DNA from: Mycolicibacter virginiensis
GTDB lineage: Bacteria; Actinomycetota; Actinomycetes; Mycobacteriales; Mycobacteriaceae
Length of the DNA: 64,000 nucleotides
Assembly (NCBI RefSeq): GCF_022374935.2
Contig: NZ_CP092430.2
Span: 1,488,001-1,552,000 of the forward strand
Reading direction: 5' to 3'
Below are positions 55,639 through 63,334 of this stretch, one piece after another. The translations under genes and the position numbers were made by a program. The notes beneath the pieces were generated by a model. It was not told where the DNA came from. It worked only from the letters and a program-made list of their open reading frames with translations, and searched no databases. Each line of letters begins with the position of its first letter. Within the stretch, counting starts at the first letter, position 1.

Positions 55639-55806
55639 ATGAACCACGTATGCAAGTCGGGTCGCCACGCGATCCGTGGTCCGCAGGACCGACGACCGAA
55701 CGGTGGGTGCAAAGGCTGCGCGCTGGAAAGCGAAGCGCGCTACAGGCACTCATGCCAATCGGCGCGTAGCCGAATCCGCGCCATCGAGGATGCCCTGGCG
55801 TCCTAA
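55639..55806 (+). CDS. Small Cys-rich element protein (55 residues)
   Basis: An ATG at 55639 opens a 55-codon frame with MNHVCKSGRHAIRGPQDRR, GCKGCALESEARYRHSC and a helical tail ending IEDALAS. The Cys/His spacing suggests a zinc finger. Small proteins of this pattern are frequent in mycobacterial phages and prophages. It is too short for a default ORF cutoff but has a clear start and stop and no better frame. Confidence 0.6.
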   Translation: MNHVCKSGRHAIRGPQDRRPNGGCKGCALESEARYRHSCQSARSRIRAIEDALAS

Positions 55807-55819
55807 CACCTACAGACTT

Positions 55820-55862
55820 CCCGCCAAACCGGCGGGTAAGGCACAGCTGAAAACGGCTGTGC
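55820..55862 (+). other. Two adjacent RNA hairpins
   Basis: CCCGCC (55820-55825) pairs with GGCGGG (55831-55836) across a 5-nt loop. GCACAGC (55841-55847) then pairs with GCTGTGC (55856-55862). They fill most of the 83-bp gap before the next gene; no T-tract follows. They could be a terminator, a processing site or part of a leader. Confidence 0.5.
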
Positions 55863-55889
55863 AACAACACAAGAGAAATGAAATGAAAA

Positions 55890-56108
55890 ATGATTGCTCT
55901 ATCTGACAGCAACGTTACCGAGGTGCTCATCGGAAACTGGTGGTACAAGGTGGACAGCGATTTCAAGCTGCTGCATCCATCAACCGGTGGCGTTGAATAC
56001 TCGTTCAAGTTCTACCCGCGCGACGTTGACCCGTTCAACAATGCCCCGCACGTCATGCACGTCTTGCAGAGCCAGGTCGACGGGTTCAAGTACGCGGGTG
56101 ACGAGTGA
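55890..56108 (+). CDS. Hypothetical element protein, 72 residues
   Basis: The product begins MIALSDSNVTEVLIGNWWYK and continues FKLLHPSTGGVEYSFKFYPRD, a beta-rich small protein. I do not recognise it. The stop is directly followed by the prim-pol ATG, so it belongs to the replication operon. Confidence 0.6.
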   Translation: MIALSDSNVTEVLIGNWWYKVDSDFKLLHPSTGGVEYSFKFYPRDVDPFNNAPHVMHVLQSQVDGFKYAGDE

Positions 56109-56825
56109 ATGATTGAAAGCGCACTCGCCTACGCCGCTCGAGGCTACGAGGTGCTGCCCCTGCGAGGTAAAGCCCCGCTGACCACGCAAGGCTTCTACGA
56201 CGCGACTACCGATACCAGGGTGATCGAACACTGGTGGACTAAATGGCCCGACGCAAACATCGGTTGCCGTCCACCGGAACCGGCGATCATCTTCGATATC
56301 GACCCACGCAACGGTGGCAGCCTTGCCGCACTTGGTGACTACCCGGAGACCCGTACCGCCCGTACGGGCTCCGGCGGGTGGCACGTGTGGTTTGCAGCGC
56401 GAGGCAAGTTTCGATCCACGCTGCTCGGCGCTGACGGTATCGACATCAAGACACAGCAGGGTTTGGTGGTCATGCCGCCGTCGATCCATCCCAGCACCGG
56501 GAAGCCCTATATCTGGTTGGTCGGCAACCCGGTGGCAGCACTACCCAAGCACCTGGTACCCCGTGTGGTGAAGCCTCCACGTCGGGCGCCCCGGTCTGGC
56601 AACGGCAAGATGACCGAGGCCCAACTGGCCGGGATCATCCGCACGATGGAAGACGCAACGGTCGACCGGAACAACACTCTGTTGTGGTGTGCGTGCCGAC
56701 TCTACGAGCACGACGCCGGTCCCGACGCGTTTGTCGAGTTGGAGATGGCAGCATTGGCGACTGGTCTCGGTGACGAAGAGATCGCCCGAACCATCGAGTC
56801 TGCTGCTAGGCAGGTGGTCGTGTGA
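56109..56825 (+). CDS. Primase-polymerase (bifunctional DNA primase/polymerase N-terminal type)
   Basis: A 238-residue replication protein. AYAARGYEVLPLRGKAP is the typical prim-pol start; the catalytic DxD is in IIFDIDPRNGG; SGGWHVWFAARG and DIKTQQGLVVMPPSIHP are the other conserved motifs. The C-terminal part is helical. It overlaps the AAA gene by 4 bp (GTGA), and together they form the replication module. phiRv1 also carries a gene of this general type. Confidence 0.88.
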   Translation: MIESALAYAARGYEVLPLRGKAPLTTQGFYDATTDTRVIEHWWTKWPDANIGCRPPEPAIIFDIDPRNGGSLAALGDYPETRTARTGSGGWHVWFAARGKFRSTLLGADGIDIKTQQGLVVMPPSIHPSTGKPYIWLVGNPVAALPKHLVPRVVKPPRRAPRSGNGKMTEAQLAGIIRTMEDATVDRNNTLLWCACRLYEHDAGPDAFVELEMAALATGLGDEEIARTIESAARQVVV

Positions 56826-57958
56826 CGGGCCGCGCAGAGGTTATCGACTTCGCCCAGGAGATCACCGATACGGCACAGCCCTTACCGGAGATCATCACCG
56901 AAGGCGACCGAGGCGACTACGAGGCCGAGCTACGCCGACAGCGGGTCATGTGGGCGGCGCGTGAGCAGATTAAGCAGGAGCGTGCCGAGCTGGCAGCTAC
57001 GGGCCTGGTGTTCCCGGAACCGACCGGACTGGCCGACCTGTTCGCCACGGAGCCGGAACACGAAGAATGGCTAGTCGAGGGACTGTTGCCCGCTGATGGG
57101 TCGGCGCTGTTGTCGGCCCAATTCAAGAGCGGCAAGACAACTCTGGCGATGAACTTGGTTCGATCACTCACCAGGGCTGAACCGTTCCTAGGTCAGTTCG
57201 GAGTGCCTGAGCCGCAACGGGTGGCCTACTTTGACCTTGAGCTAGGGCAGTGGCGGGCACGCAAGTGGTTCCAGGTGGTAGGGCCGGACCCGGAGATGGT
57301 CAGCTACTACGACCTGCGGGGCAACGGGGCATCGCTCGACATCCGTGTTGCCAGCCTGTTTGACGCGATGGTTGGTCAGCTTGAACGGGATCGGATAGAC
57401 GTTGTAATCATCGACCCGGTATCGGTGGTGTGCTCATCGGCGGGGATTGACGAGGATCGCAACTCCGAGGTACGCCCCCTGATGGATCAGCTCGACGCCG
57501 CTGTTGTTGCTGCGGGCTGCAAAAGCCTGGTGGTCGTTCACCATGCGGGGCACTCCGCACCAGGACGTGCGCGTGGTGCGTCGGCGTTCTCCGACTGGGG
57601 ATCTGCGCTGTGGTCTTTGGAGCGCGACGGCGACAAGCCGGCGAAGTTCGGTGCCCGTGGCCGAGACGTGGACGTACCGAAATCGGAGCTGGCCTACGAC
57701 CCGCAGACCAGGTTGCTCGCCCGACAGTGGGGAGTGCTGGGAGACCCGGCCACCGAGTTCTTCCACCGAAACCGGGGTCAGCAGTTGACCACAACCGACG
57801 TGATGGACGGGTTGGCAGTCGGCAAGGTTACTGCGATCAGGAGATTGGAAGAGGCTGACGGTTGGGAGATCACAACGCCAGCCGCAGGCAGCTCGCCTGC
57901 GATCTGGGAATACGTTGCGTTCAACCAGGACTCACAGTGTCTTGATCCGTTCTCTTGA
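56822..57958 (+). CDS. AAA/RepA-like replicative ATPase or helicase
   Basis: A 378-residue protein. Walker A is AQFKSGKTTLAMNL at about residue 100, Walker B is DVVIIDPVSVV, and VVHHAGHSAPGRARGASAFSDW is a RepA/RecA-fold sensor region. This is the RepA-like hexameric helicase family (AAA_25), commonly paired with a prim-pol. It probably unwinds the element's own origin. Confidence 0.88.
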   Translation: MTGRAEVIDFAQEITDTAQPLPEIITEGDRGDYEAELRRQRVMWAAREQIKQERAELAATGLVFPEPTGLADLFATEPEHEEWLVEGLLPADGSALLSAQFKSGKTTLAMNLVRSLTRAEPFLGQFGVPEPQRVAYFDLELGQWRARKWFQVVGPDPEMVSYYDLRGNGASLDIRVASLFDAMVGQLERDRIDVVIIDPVSVVCSSAGIDEDRNSEVRPLMDQLDAAVVAAGCKSLVVVHHAGHSAPGRARGASAFSDWGSALWSLERDGDKPAKFGARGRDVDVPKSELAYDPQTRLLARQWGVLGDPATEFFHRNRGQQLTTTDVMDGLAVGKVTAIRRLEEADGWEITTPAAGSSPAIWEYVAFNQDSQCLDPFS

Positions 57959-57986
57959 GCACACCCCTTTACGTTCATCTACTTGC

Positions 57987-58026
57987 GTTTACTCACGGGG
58001 GCCTAAAGGCCCCCAGAGAAGTAAAC
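57987..58026. terminator. Strong nested hairpin after the replication module
   Basis: The inner stem GGGGGCC-TAAA-GGCCCCC (57997-58014) sits inside an outer pair GTTTACT (57987-57993) and AGTAAAC (58020-58026). No T-tract follows, but the nested stem suits a terminator or RNA-processing element. Confidence 0.7.
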
Positions 58027-58052
58027 GGTCTGGACCTGCATAAATACCGTTA

Positions 58053-58074
58053 GCGTTCACCGCCCAGTGAACGC
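58053..58074. promoter_or_regulatory. 8-bp inverted repeat, candidate operator
   Basis: GCGTTCAC and GTGAACGC flank CGCCCA at 58053-58074, just after the AT-rich segment TAAATACC that could be a -10 box. This is a perfect operator-like dyad upstream of the next gene set. Confidence 0.5.
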
Positions 58075-58084
58075 AAACCACGGC

Positions 58085-58116
58085 ATCGGCCTCGCCATCA
58101 GGCGGGGCCTTTGTCA
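58085..58116 (+). terminator. Rho-independent-type hairpin
   Basis: GGCCTCGCC-ATCA-GGCGGGGCC followed by TTTGTCATTT is a phage-style terminator (bulge at one position). It lies upstream of the 47-codon gene, so it ends the transcript from the replication module or acts as an attenuator. Confidence 0.6.
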
Positions 58117-58140
58117 TTTCCCACAGTTAGGAGCCCCACT

Positions 58141-58284
58141 ATGTCCGACACCCAACCCGACCCGCTGACCGAATCGCTCATAGCCCACTGGCAGGCCGGC
58201 TACGAGGCGGCTACCACCAAGCCCGATCTAGAACAGCTCGGCCAGCAGTTCGCCGAGTTCTACGCCACCAACGTCACTCACTGA
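58141..58284 (+). CDS. Hypothetical 47-residue element protein
   Basis: ATG at 58141 with TTAGGAG upstream. The product is a helical acidic peptide beginning MSDTQPDPLTESLIAHW and containing LEQLGQQFAEFYA. It lies 14 bp before the 271-residue gene on the same strand, and the pair probably forms one transcript. It is too short for a default ORF cutoff. Confidence 0.55.
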   Translation: MSDTQPDPLTESLIAHWQAGYEAATTKPDLEQLGQQFAEFYATNVTH

Positions 58285-58298
58285 GTCCCAGGAGATAC

Positions 58299-59114
58299 AT
58301 GTTCACCCTTAATCACGCCCAGGAAAACACCGCCGTCCAGCTCGTCCGCAAGGTCCGTGCCCTCGGTATCGATGTGCCCGAGCAGGTCGCCGCAGAGGCA
58401 AAGCTCTATCAACAGATTCGACGTGAAGACGAACACGTCAACCGCGCCATGCAGGCCGCAGCTCTCCGGCTAACCAATGTGCCGCTGGCCGAGTTCGACT
58501 CGGCTAAGACGGAGTTCATCACTTCAGCGGCTACCGCGTACGTCACCACCAACGGTGCCAGCGCGGCGCTGGCCGATGCGGTTGGCCGTCGTCTGACGAG
58601 TGCCGTGGATCGGGTAATCCATCAGTGGGAGAAGTCCGTGGTCGAGCTGTTCAACGCCACGGTGGCCGAGTTCGATCTGAACGGCGTCGCCGACAATCTC
58701 CCGAACCTGGGCGACAAGTTCAACAACAGTGTCCTGAGCTTTGGTCAGGCCGAAGGTGCTGCGGTGCAGGCTTGGAAAGACGCAACCGACCGGCTGCGCC
58801 CGATCTGGGATGTCTACTGCTCTATCGCGGTCTGGGATGGATACGACGCCCCGGACAACGTGACCGTCGACACCCAATCCCTAGGACTGCTTACCGCATG
58901 CCGCCTGGGCCGTCCAACGTCGTTCAACGCCGCTGGTGGGGTTGCGGTCTGGTTGGTCAGCGTCAACAGCAACACCGATAACGCGAAGCGTTGGGGTCAG
59001 CTAGCCACCTTCATCGCCCCGGTGAAGTACGGCGGCTACCCGCTGCACCTGCACACCAACGCCGAGGCAGTCGCGATCAGCGCATCGCTACGACGGCCAA
59101 GCGCTGCCGCGTAG
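58299..59114 (+). CDS. Unknown 271-residue element protein
   Basis: The N-terminal two thirds look helical (NHAQENTAVQLVRKVRALGI and FNATVAEFDLNGVADNL); the C-terminal third is beta-like with VAVWLVSVNSNTDNAKRWG. The ATG follows AGGAG. No known family is recognised. It sits between two hairpin terminators, as a stand-alone transcription unit with its small upstream partner, a place that suits a highly expressed satellite-specific function such as a packaging or helper-interference protein; that is inference. Confidence 0.65.
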   Translation: MFTLNHAQENTAVQLVRKVRALGIDVPEQVAAEAKLYQQIRREDEHVNRAMQAAALRLTNVPLAEFDSAKTEFITSAATAYVTTNGASAALADAVGRRLTSAVDRVIHQWEKSVVELFNATVAEFDLNGVADNLPNLGDKFNNSVLSFGQAEGAAVQAWKDATDRLRPIWDVYCSIAVWDGYDAPDNVTVDTQSLGLLTACRLGRPTSFNAAGGVAVWLVSVNSNTDNAKRWGQLATFIAPVKYGGYPLHLHTNAEAVAISASLRRPSAAA

Positions 59115-59139
59115 CTCGCCCCGCCCACGCCCTGCCCGA

Positions 59140-59169
59140 GACCCCGGCCTAACCCGCCGGGGTCTTTTG
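59140..59169 (+). terminator. Intrinsic terminator
   Basis: GACCCCGGC (59140-59148) pairs with GCCGGGGTC (59156-59164) over a 7-nt loop and is followed by TTTTGT. It ends the transcript of the 271-residue gene. Confidence 0.85.
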
Positions 59170-59196
59170 TATCCCCGCAACCCTTGGAGATCGCCC

Positions 59197-59541
59197 TTGC
59201 TCATTCTCGATGAATTAATTGACGGTCACGACAATTCCACCGACACCCCGCACTGGTGCCCACACCGGACAACCGAAGCCGAGCGCCGCGAAGCTGCTTT
59301 CCAGCGGCATCTATCCAACGAGGCAGAACACGACGCCGCCGTAGAAGCGGCTGGCTACGCCACCCCGTGGTGGAGGGACGACACCAAACTGCTCGCGCTC
59401 AAGCGGGCTGGCCTGAATGGTCTCACCGATGCCGACGACATCGACCGCCGCCGTGATCTGTTCTACCGCCGATGGACCCGGCCCGATCCGCCGGCCAGTA
59501 TCCCGGCCCGTTCATGGGCTGAAATCTGTCGCCGTGGGTGA
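59197..59541 (+). CDS. Hypothetical 114-residue element protein
   Basis: A TTG start at 59197 with GGAGA about 7 bp upstream is the best start; the open frame extends further but into the terminator. The product contains DTPHWCPHRTTEAERREAAF and HDAAVEAAGYATPWW. Function unknown. The stop overlaps the next start by 8 bp. Confidence 0.55.
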   Translation: MLILDELIDGHDNSTDTPHWCPHRTTEAERREAAFQRHLSNEAEHDAAVEAAGYATPWWRDDTKLLALKRAGLNGLTDADDIDRRRDLFYRRWTRPDPPASIPARSWAEICRRG

Positions 59542-59830
59542 TCGCCCTCGGTGCGCCCGTGAGGGCTGCCAAAAGCGGGTCAACCCGAACCGGCGCAACT
59601 CAACAAGGTACTGCCAGTTCATCTGTCGTCTGGTCGATGACCAGATCGCTGAGGCCCAGCGGGTCTGCGAATACCTCGGGGGCAACGGCGATCTCTATGC
59701 AGCTGCTGTTGCGGTGGCAGATGCGCTTACCGAGCTGGACAACCTGGACTACGCCGCGCTCTGCGCCGCACGGGACGCAGGGCTGTCTGCCCACCAGTAC
59801 CGGCAGGTGAAGTCAGGACAGCTCACCTAG
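59534..59830 (+). CDS. Zinc-finger-like small element protein (98 residues)
   Basis: The product begins GDRPRCAREGCQKRVNPNRR, then STRYCQFICR, giving a Cys4-type zinc knuckle, followed by an acidic helical tail (ALTELDNLDYAALCAARDAGL). The GTG at 59534 starts inside the previous gene's end. Likely nucleic-acid binding. Confidence 0.55.
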   Translation: MGDRPRCAREGCQKRVNPNRRNSTRYCQFICRLVDDQIAEAQRVCEYLGGNGDLYAAAVAVADALTELDNLDYAALCAARDAGLSAHQYRQVKSGQLT

Positions 59831-60193
59831 CCCTGCTAGTGGCCTGGGTACTACACGGGGCTACAGGCACAGGCAGGGGCACACCGACCTGGCACTCACG
59901 TGTCCCTCCCTCCGCTCCCCCCGGGCCTCGCCAGGTATCAGTGCAGGTCGGGAGGGGTAGGGGCACCCTGGGGGTGTACCCCCTACCCCGCACGGGCGAC
60001 CGGGCACGTATGCGTAATCAAGGCTCTGTACGGGTTTTGAAGTCGATCAGCCCTCAGAAATAGCTCATATTGCCCCCTAAGCGGCACGCAGAGCGACGTA
60101 TCCCCATCCTTCGGTGTCGTCTATCCACCGATTAATTATCGAGTCTTACGCGGCCATTTGAAGGCCGTTCCCCTTTATTCATCGAAAGAACGT
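59831..60193. other. Non-coding region, candidate replication origin
   Basis: No gene is visible in 363 bp. The first half is G/C-tract-rich with near-palindromic GGGGGTGTACCCCC around 59970, flanked by GTAGGGG and CCCCTAC. The second half is AT-richer (CCGATTAATTATCGAG near 60129). A skewed GC cluster next to an AT-rich segment would suit an origin for the prim-pol/AAA pair. No promoter is assigned with confidence. Confidence 0.4.
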
Positions 60194-60508
60194 ATGTCTG
60201 GAATATCAACTGCCGAGCGTGAAAGCCGTGAGCGGCTTTACGCGCTCGGATTGAAGAAGTGTAACGAATGCGGTGAACCGCAAACGCTGGACCAGTTCTA
60301 TCCCCGGTCAGATGGCTACCGAGGCCTGAACGGAACTTGCAAGGGTTGCCGGAACCTCGCTAATAGTGAGTATCGAAAGCGCACCCCCGAACAGCAAGCG
60401 GCTAGGCAGTTGCGTTGGCGAGCCACCAACCCCGATAAATGGCGGGCAATCTCCCGACGCAGAGATGTTCGGGATAGGTGGCGTCGGCGGATTGGAGCCG
60501 CCGCATGA
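60194..60508 (+). CDS. Zinc-ribbon (HNH-adjacent type) element protein
   Basis: A 104-residue basic protein. KKCNECGEPQTLDQFYPRSD and GTCKGCRNLANSEYRKR form a Cys4 zinc ribbon of the kind that precedes HNH nucleases in phages, but the HNH part itself is missing. It ends RWRRRIGAAA. The ATG at 60194 is chosen; an upstream TTG is in frame. ATGA overlap with the next gene. Confidence 0.6.
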   Translation: MSGISTAERESRERLYALGLKKCNECGEPQTLDQFYPRSDGYRGLNGTCKGCRNLANSEYRKRTPEQQAARQLRWRATNPDKWRAISRRRDVRDRWRRRIGAAA

Positions 60509-60666
60509 CCCCCGGTTTTATTCGGGTCTACAGCCCCGGTGATCCTCCGTTCGCACGGGATGAGCCGGCAAAGCCTGAACTTGAAACATCTCCTACCCCC
60601 GCTTATACGCCCGAAGAACAACTAGCCAATCTGCGTGTGCTCCGTGGTCGACGCTTCAGACGCTAA
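60505..60666 (+). CDS. Hypothetical 53-residue element protein
   Basis: A small Pro-rich protein beginning MTPGFIRVYSPGDPPFARD and ending LRVLRGRRFRR. It starts at the ATGA overlap with the zinc-ribbon gene. Unknown function. Confidence 0.5.
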   Translation: MTPGFIRVYSPGDPPFARDEPAKPELETSPTPAYTPEEQLANLRVLRGRRFRR

Positions 60667-60883
60667 TAGCCCTTACGCCCCTCTGGTTGCCTCGCTGCCG
60701 GACGAATTGCGTTCGTCCGACAGTTGGTTATACCCCGGAGGTTTGTCGGCGTATATGAGTGCGCTATCTCAGTTTATCGGTGGAGACCGCCGGGTTGGCC
60801 CAGTAATGAACGCCGCAGGAATTTCGGTTGCCGATTGGCACCGTAAAGCATCGAAAGACATTAATGGCATTAAAAACTCGTGA
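60635..60883 (+). CDS. Hypothetical 82-residue element protein
   Basis: The product contains PYAPLVASLPDELRSSDSWL and FIGGDRRVGPVMNAAGISVADWH, a small helical protein. Starts are GTG at 60635 or 60644, neither with a clear ribosome-binding site. It overlaps the tail gene start by about 20 bp, so it may be the first gene of the tail module. Confidence 0.5.
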   Translation: MCSVVDASDANSPYAPLVASLPDELRSSDSWLYPGGLSAYMSALSQFIGGDRRVGPVMNAAGISVADWHRKASKDINGIKNS

Positions 60884-62663
60884 GGACCACGCACGCCTAC
60901 AGCGGGTCGTGGATGAACGAAAAGAAAAACGGGAGCGCAATAGGATCGCCCCTCCCGAGGCGTGGCTGTTCGATGGAGACTACAACCTCCGAGACCAGCT
61001 AGCTGGCTGGCGAGCACTCAAATACGAGTTCATCGAGAACGAGACCGGTATCGCTACGGTTAAACTCTCGTTGTCGCATCACCTCGCTAAATGGGTGATG
61101 AAGTTCCAGGGCCGCAAAAAGCGCAACGTCCACCTAGTCATCAATAAGCAGGGCACCCGGTGGTCTGGGTTTATGGACAACTACGCGGTGGTCCGTACTC
61201 CGGGACAAGATGCGTATATCGAAATCACGTTCAAACATGATTTCGAGCAGGTCAAACATATTTACTGTTGGGCGAATCCGTTCCTGCGTCCCGAGGTACA
61301 GTTCCCGAAAGTCTGGGTGATTTTCGGTCCTGCTAAATGGTGTTTGTTGTTGACGTTGTTCGTCAACATCATGCGACTAGAAACCTCGCTGTGGACACTC
61401 CCAGATAATCCGCTCGATATCAACGAGTGGATGGGTGGTTCGTTCAACCCGGCTAACTGGCGGAACATCGTTAAACCGTTCCCGCTTCTCGGGGATAATT
61501 CGAACACCGAGATCGTGTTTTCTCGGTTCAAGTCGTGGTTCGACGTTGCGAAGAAAATTCTTCAAGATGCCCAGCTGACGGTTGTATGTCGGCGGTATCT
61601 GCCGATGTTCGATGACCCACACCCGTTCGCTGATCTCCAAGGTGAGTTGGACAATGATCTGATCGAAGACATCGCAACGGCTATCCCGTTGCGTCCTGGC
61701 TGCCTTGTCTGGGATATCCAGGACAAATCCGGCTGGGGTTCGGAGACTGCGTTCGGTGGTTCGTTGTTGACCGGATTTATCCGGGCGATGGTGCAGATTT
61801 CGGATGACGGTTACACCGAAGGTGTCAACGTCTTTACCGGAGACCCGACGTTCCCCGATGAGTATTACCGACCGGGATTTATGGGGACCAACCCGAAAGC
61901 GCCGTGGGTGGTGTTGGAGGATGGCCCGTACACCGGCATTAAATCTTCGGAGTTCAAATACTACGAGGCTACGGCCACCTCATTTCTCGGTGGTGGTTTG
62001 TCGATGCCCGGTGTTAACGAGGGCATCTCTGCCGGCGTCAACATGCTCGGTGACTTTGTTACCTCGTTGATCAACTCGGCAATCCCAGTGGCCGCTTTAG
62101 GCGGTGGGTTCCAGATCGGCATTCCATCGCTCGGTGGGGCGATGGATGCGGTAGCTAAAATCCTCTATGAGAATACGTTTCTTGCGTTCGAGGAGACACC
62201 TACTTTACGGGCTATGCCCGGTGGTGAGAAACTCCCGCTTGCAGGTTTGGAAAGTAACCCATCATCGTTGGGGGACTTTCACTTGTACGAGGACTGGGCT
62301 GAAGGTGCGGAGCGTGCTTTCACCATCTCGATGGCGGCAGCTAAGCGGGCACGGATCTTCGCTACCCGTGCCAGGACCACCCACAAACTCAAGATGTCGG
62401 ATGCTGCACCGTACTACCTCGGTGAAAGAGGTTACGGGCATTTCTGGCTGGGTGATCGTGTCGGCGTGAAGCCGTTGGACTTCCCCATCGAAGACCTGGT
62501 GTTTGTCGAGCGGGTTACCCGGATCGTCTGGGAAGAAGACGAGAACGGGCCTAAAGGCTGGGACATCGAGATCGGTTATGTCGAACCGCAAGATCCGAGT
62601 TTGAAAGCGCTCGACTTTGTTCGCGAGTTCAACTCGGGCCTTGGAACGATGGGAATTTTGTGA
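60864..62663 (+). CDS. Phage minor tail protein, siphovirus Gp37-like
   Basis: A 599-residue protein. WRALKYEFIENETGIATVKL, HHLAKWVMKFQGRKKRNVHL, FKHDFEQVKHIYCWANPFLR and WVIFGPAKWCLLLTLFVNIM are the pattern of the ReqiPepy6 Gp37-like family, found as minor tail proteins in mycobacteriophage tails. The C-terminal third (YYLGERGYGHFWLGDRVG) is also conserved there. The gene is full length with no break. It is unusual here because no other major virion gene is in the element. The ATG at 60864 lies within the end of the previous gene. Confidence 0.85.
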   Translation: MALKTREDHARLQRVVDERKEKRERNRIAPPEAWLFDGDYNLRDQLAGWRALKYEFIENETGIATVKLSLSHHLAKWVMKFQGRKKRNVHLVINKQGTRWSGFMDNYAVVRTPGQDAYIEITFKHDFEQVKHIYCWANPFLRPEVQFPKVWVIFGPAKWCLLLTLFVNIMRLETSLWTLPDNPLDINEWMGGSFNPANWRNIVKPFPLLGDNSNTEIVFSRFKSWFDVAKKILQDAQLTVVCRRYLPMFDDPHPFADLQGELDNDLIEDIATAIPLRPGCLVWDIQDKSGWGSETAFGGSLLTGFIRAMVQISDDGYTEGVNVFTGDPTFPDEYYRPGFMGTNPKAPWVVLEDGPYTGIKSSEFKYYEATATSFLGGGLSMPGVNEGISAGVNMLGDFVTSLINSAIPVAALGGGFQIGIPSLGGAMDAVAKILYENTFLAFEETPTLRAMPGGEKLPLAGLESNPSSLGDFHLYEDWAEGAERAFTISMAAAKRARIFATRARTTHKLKMSDAAPYYLGERGYGHFWLGDRVGVKPLDFPIEDLVFVERVTRIVWEEDENGPKGWDIEIGYVEPQDPSLKALDFVREFNSGLGTMGIL

Positions 62664-63010
62664 TAGACGAAGACACGAACGAAGACGATGTGCTGGATAT
62701 CCCCGGCGTTGTCCACGCGGTGGGCAACCCGGATGAAGTGGTGGTGTGGAAAACACCGTTCAAACGGGTCTCTGAGATTCTCCCGCTGTTCCTGTTCCTC
62801 CACTGTCACAATCTTGTGCTGGTCGACTCGACCACTTGTGAAGACGCAACGATGGATGGCGGGATCGCGTGGGTAGGCAGATATCTACCCGCAGCGGTCC
62901 GCCGTGACGAGGGACTAGAACCGGGGTTGCTGGCGTCGATGATCAACTCGGTAGACGCCCAGACCCCTGAGGATCGGTCGCTAAGTTGGGAAGATTCGTC
63001 GGTGCGGTGA
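62660..63010 (+). CDS. Small protein coupled to the tail gene (probable tail accessory)
   Basis: A 116-residue acidic protein beginning at a GTG that overlaps the tail gene stop (GTGA). It contains EVVVWKTPFKRVSEILPLFLFLHCHN and ends DRSLSWEDSSVR. In mycobacteriophages a small tail gene often follows the Gp37-like gene; the assignment here rests on position only. Confidence 0.55.
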   Translation: MIDEDTNEDDVLDIPGVVHAVGNPDEVVVWKTPFKRVSEILPLFLFLHCHNLVLVDSTTCEDATMDGGIAWVGRYLPAAVRRDEGLEPGLLASMINSVDAQTPEDRSLSWEDSSVR

Positions 63011-63025
63011 TGTAAAAAGTTGTCT

Positions 63026-63319
63026 ATGAAACCGCTACTCGCCGCCCTGGCCCTTCCTGCCGCTGTCCTACTTGCCTCGCCGGCATCTGCGACCCCTGCC
63101 GATTTCGAGAACGCAGTACGCGAACAAGGCATCGACATCGGGATGATGGTGTTCAACCCCGGCGGGGTTGCGGCATCGGGGATGGAGACCTGTAACCGGC
63201 TTCGCAACGGGCAGACGTTGCCCGAAGTCCTGGCTGCCTACCCGAACGGGATGTTCGGGGATGGTGCCAGGTTGGTACCGCTGGCCCAGAAGACTATCTG
63301 TCCAGAAACCATCAAGTAG
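63026..63319 (+). CDS. Small secreted protein (DUF732-like), element cargo
   Basis: A 97-residue protein with a signal peptide (MKPLLAALALPAAVLLASP, cleaved near ASA-TP). The mature part has DFENAVREQGIDIGMMVF, TCNRLRNGQTLPEVLAAYP and a final Cys in KTICPE, similar to the DUF732-type mycobacterial secreted proteins such as the one at 33534. It is the last element gene before attR and may be a host-derived cargo gene. Confidence 0.7.
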   Translation: MKPLLAALALPAAVLLASPASATPADFENAVREQGIDIGMMVFNPGGVAASGMETCNRLRNGQTLPEVLAAYPNGMFGDGARLVPLAQKTICPETIK

Positions 63320-63334
63320 CCCCGACTCCGGTGG

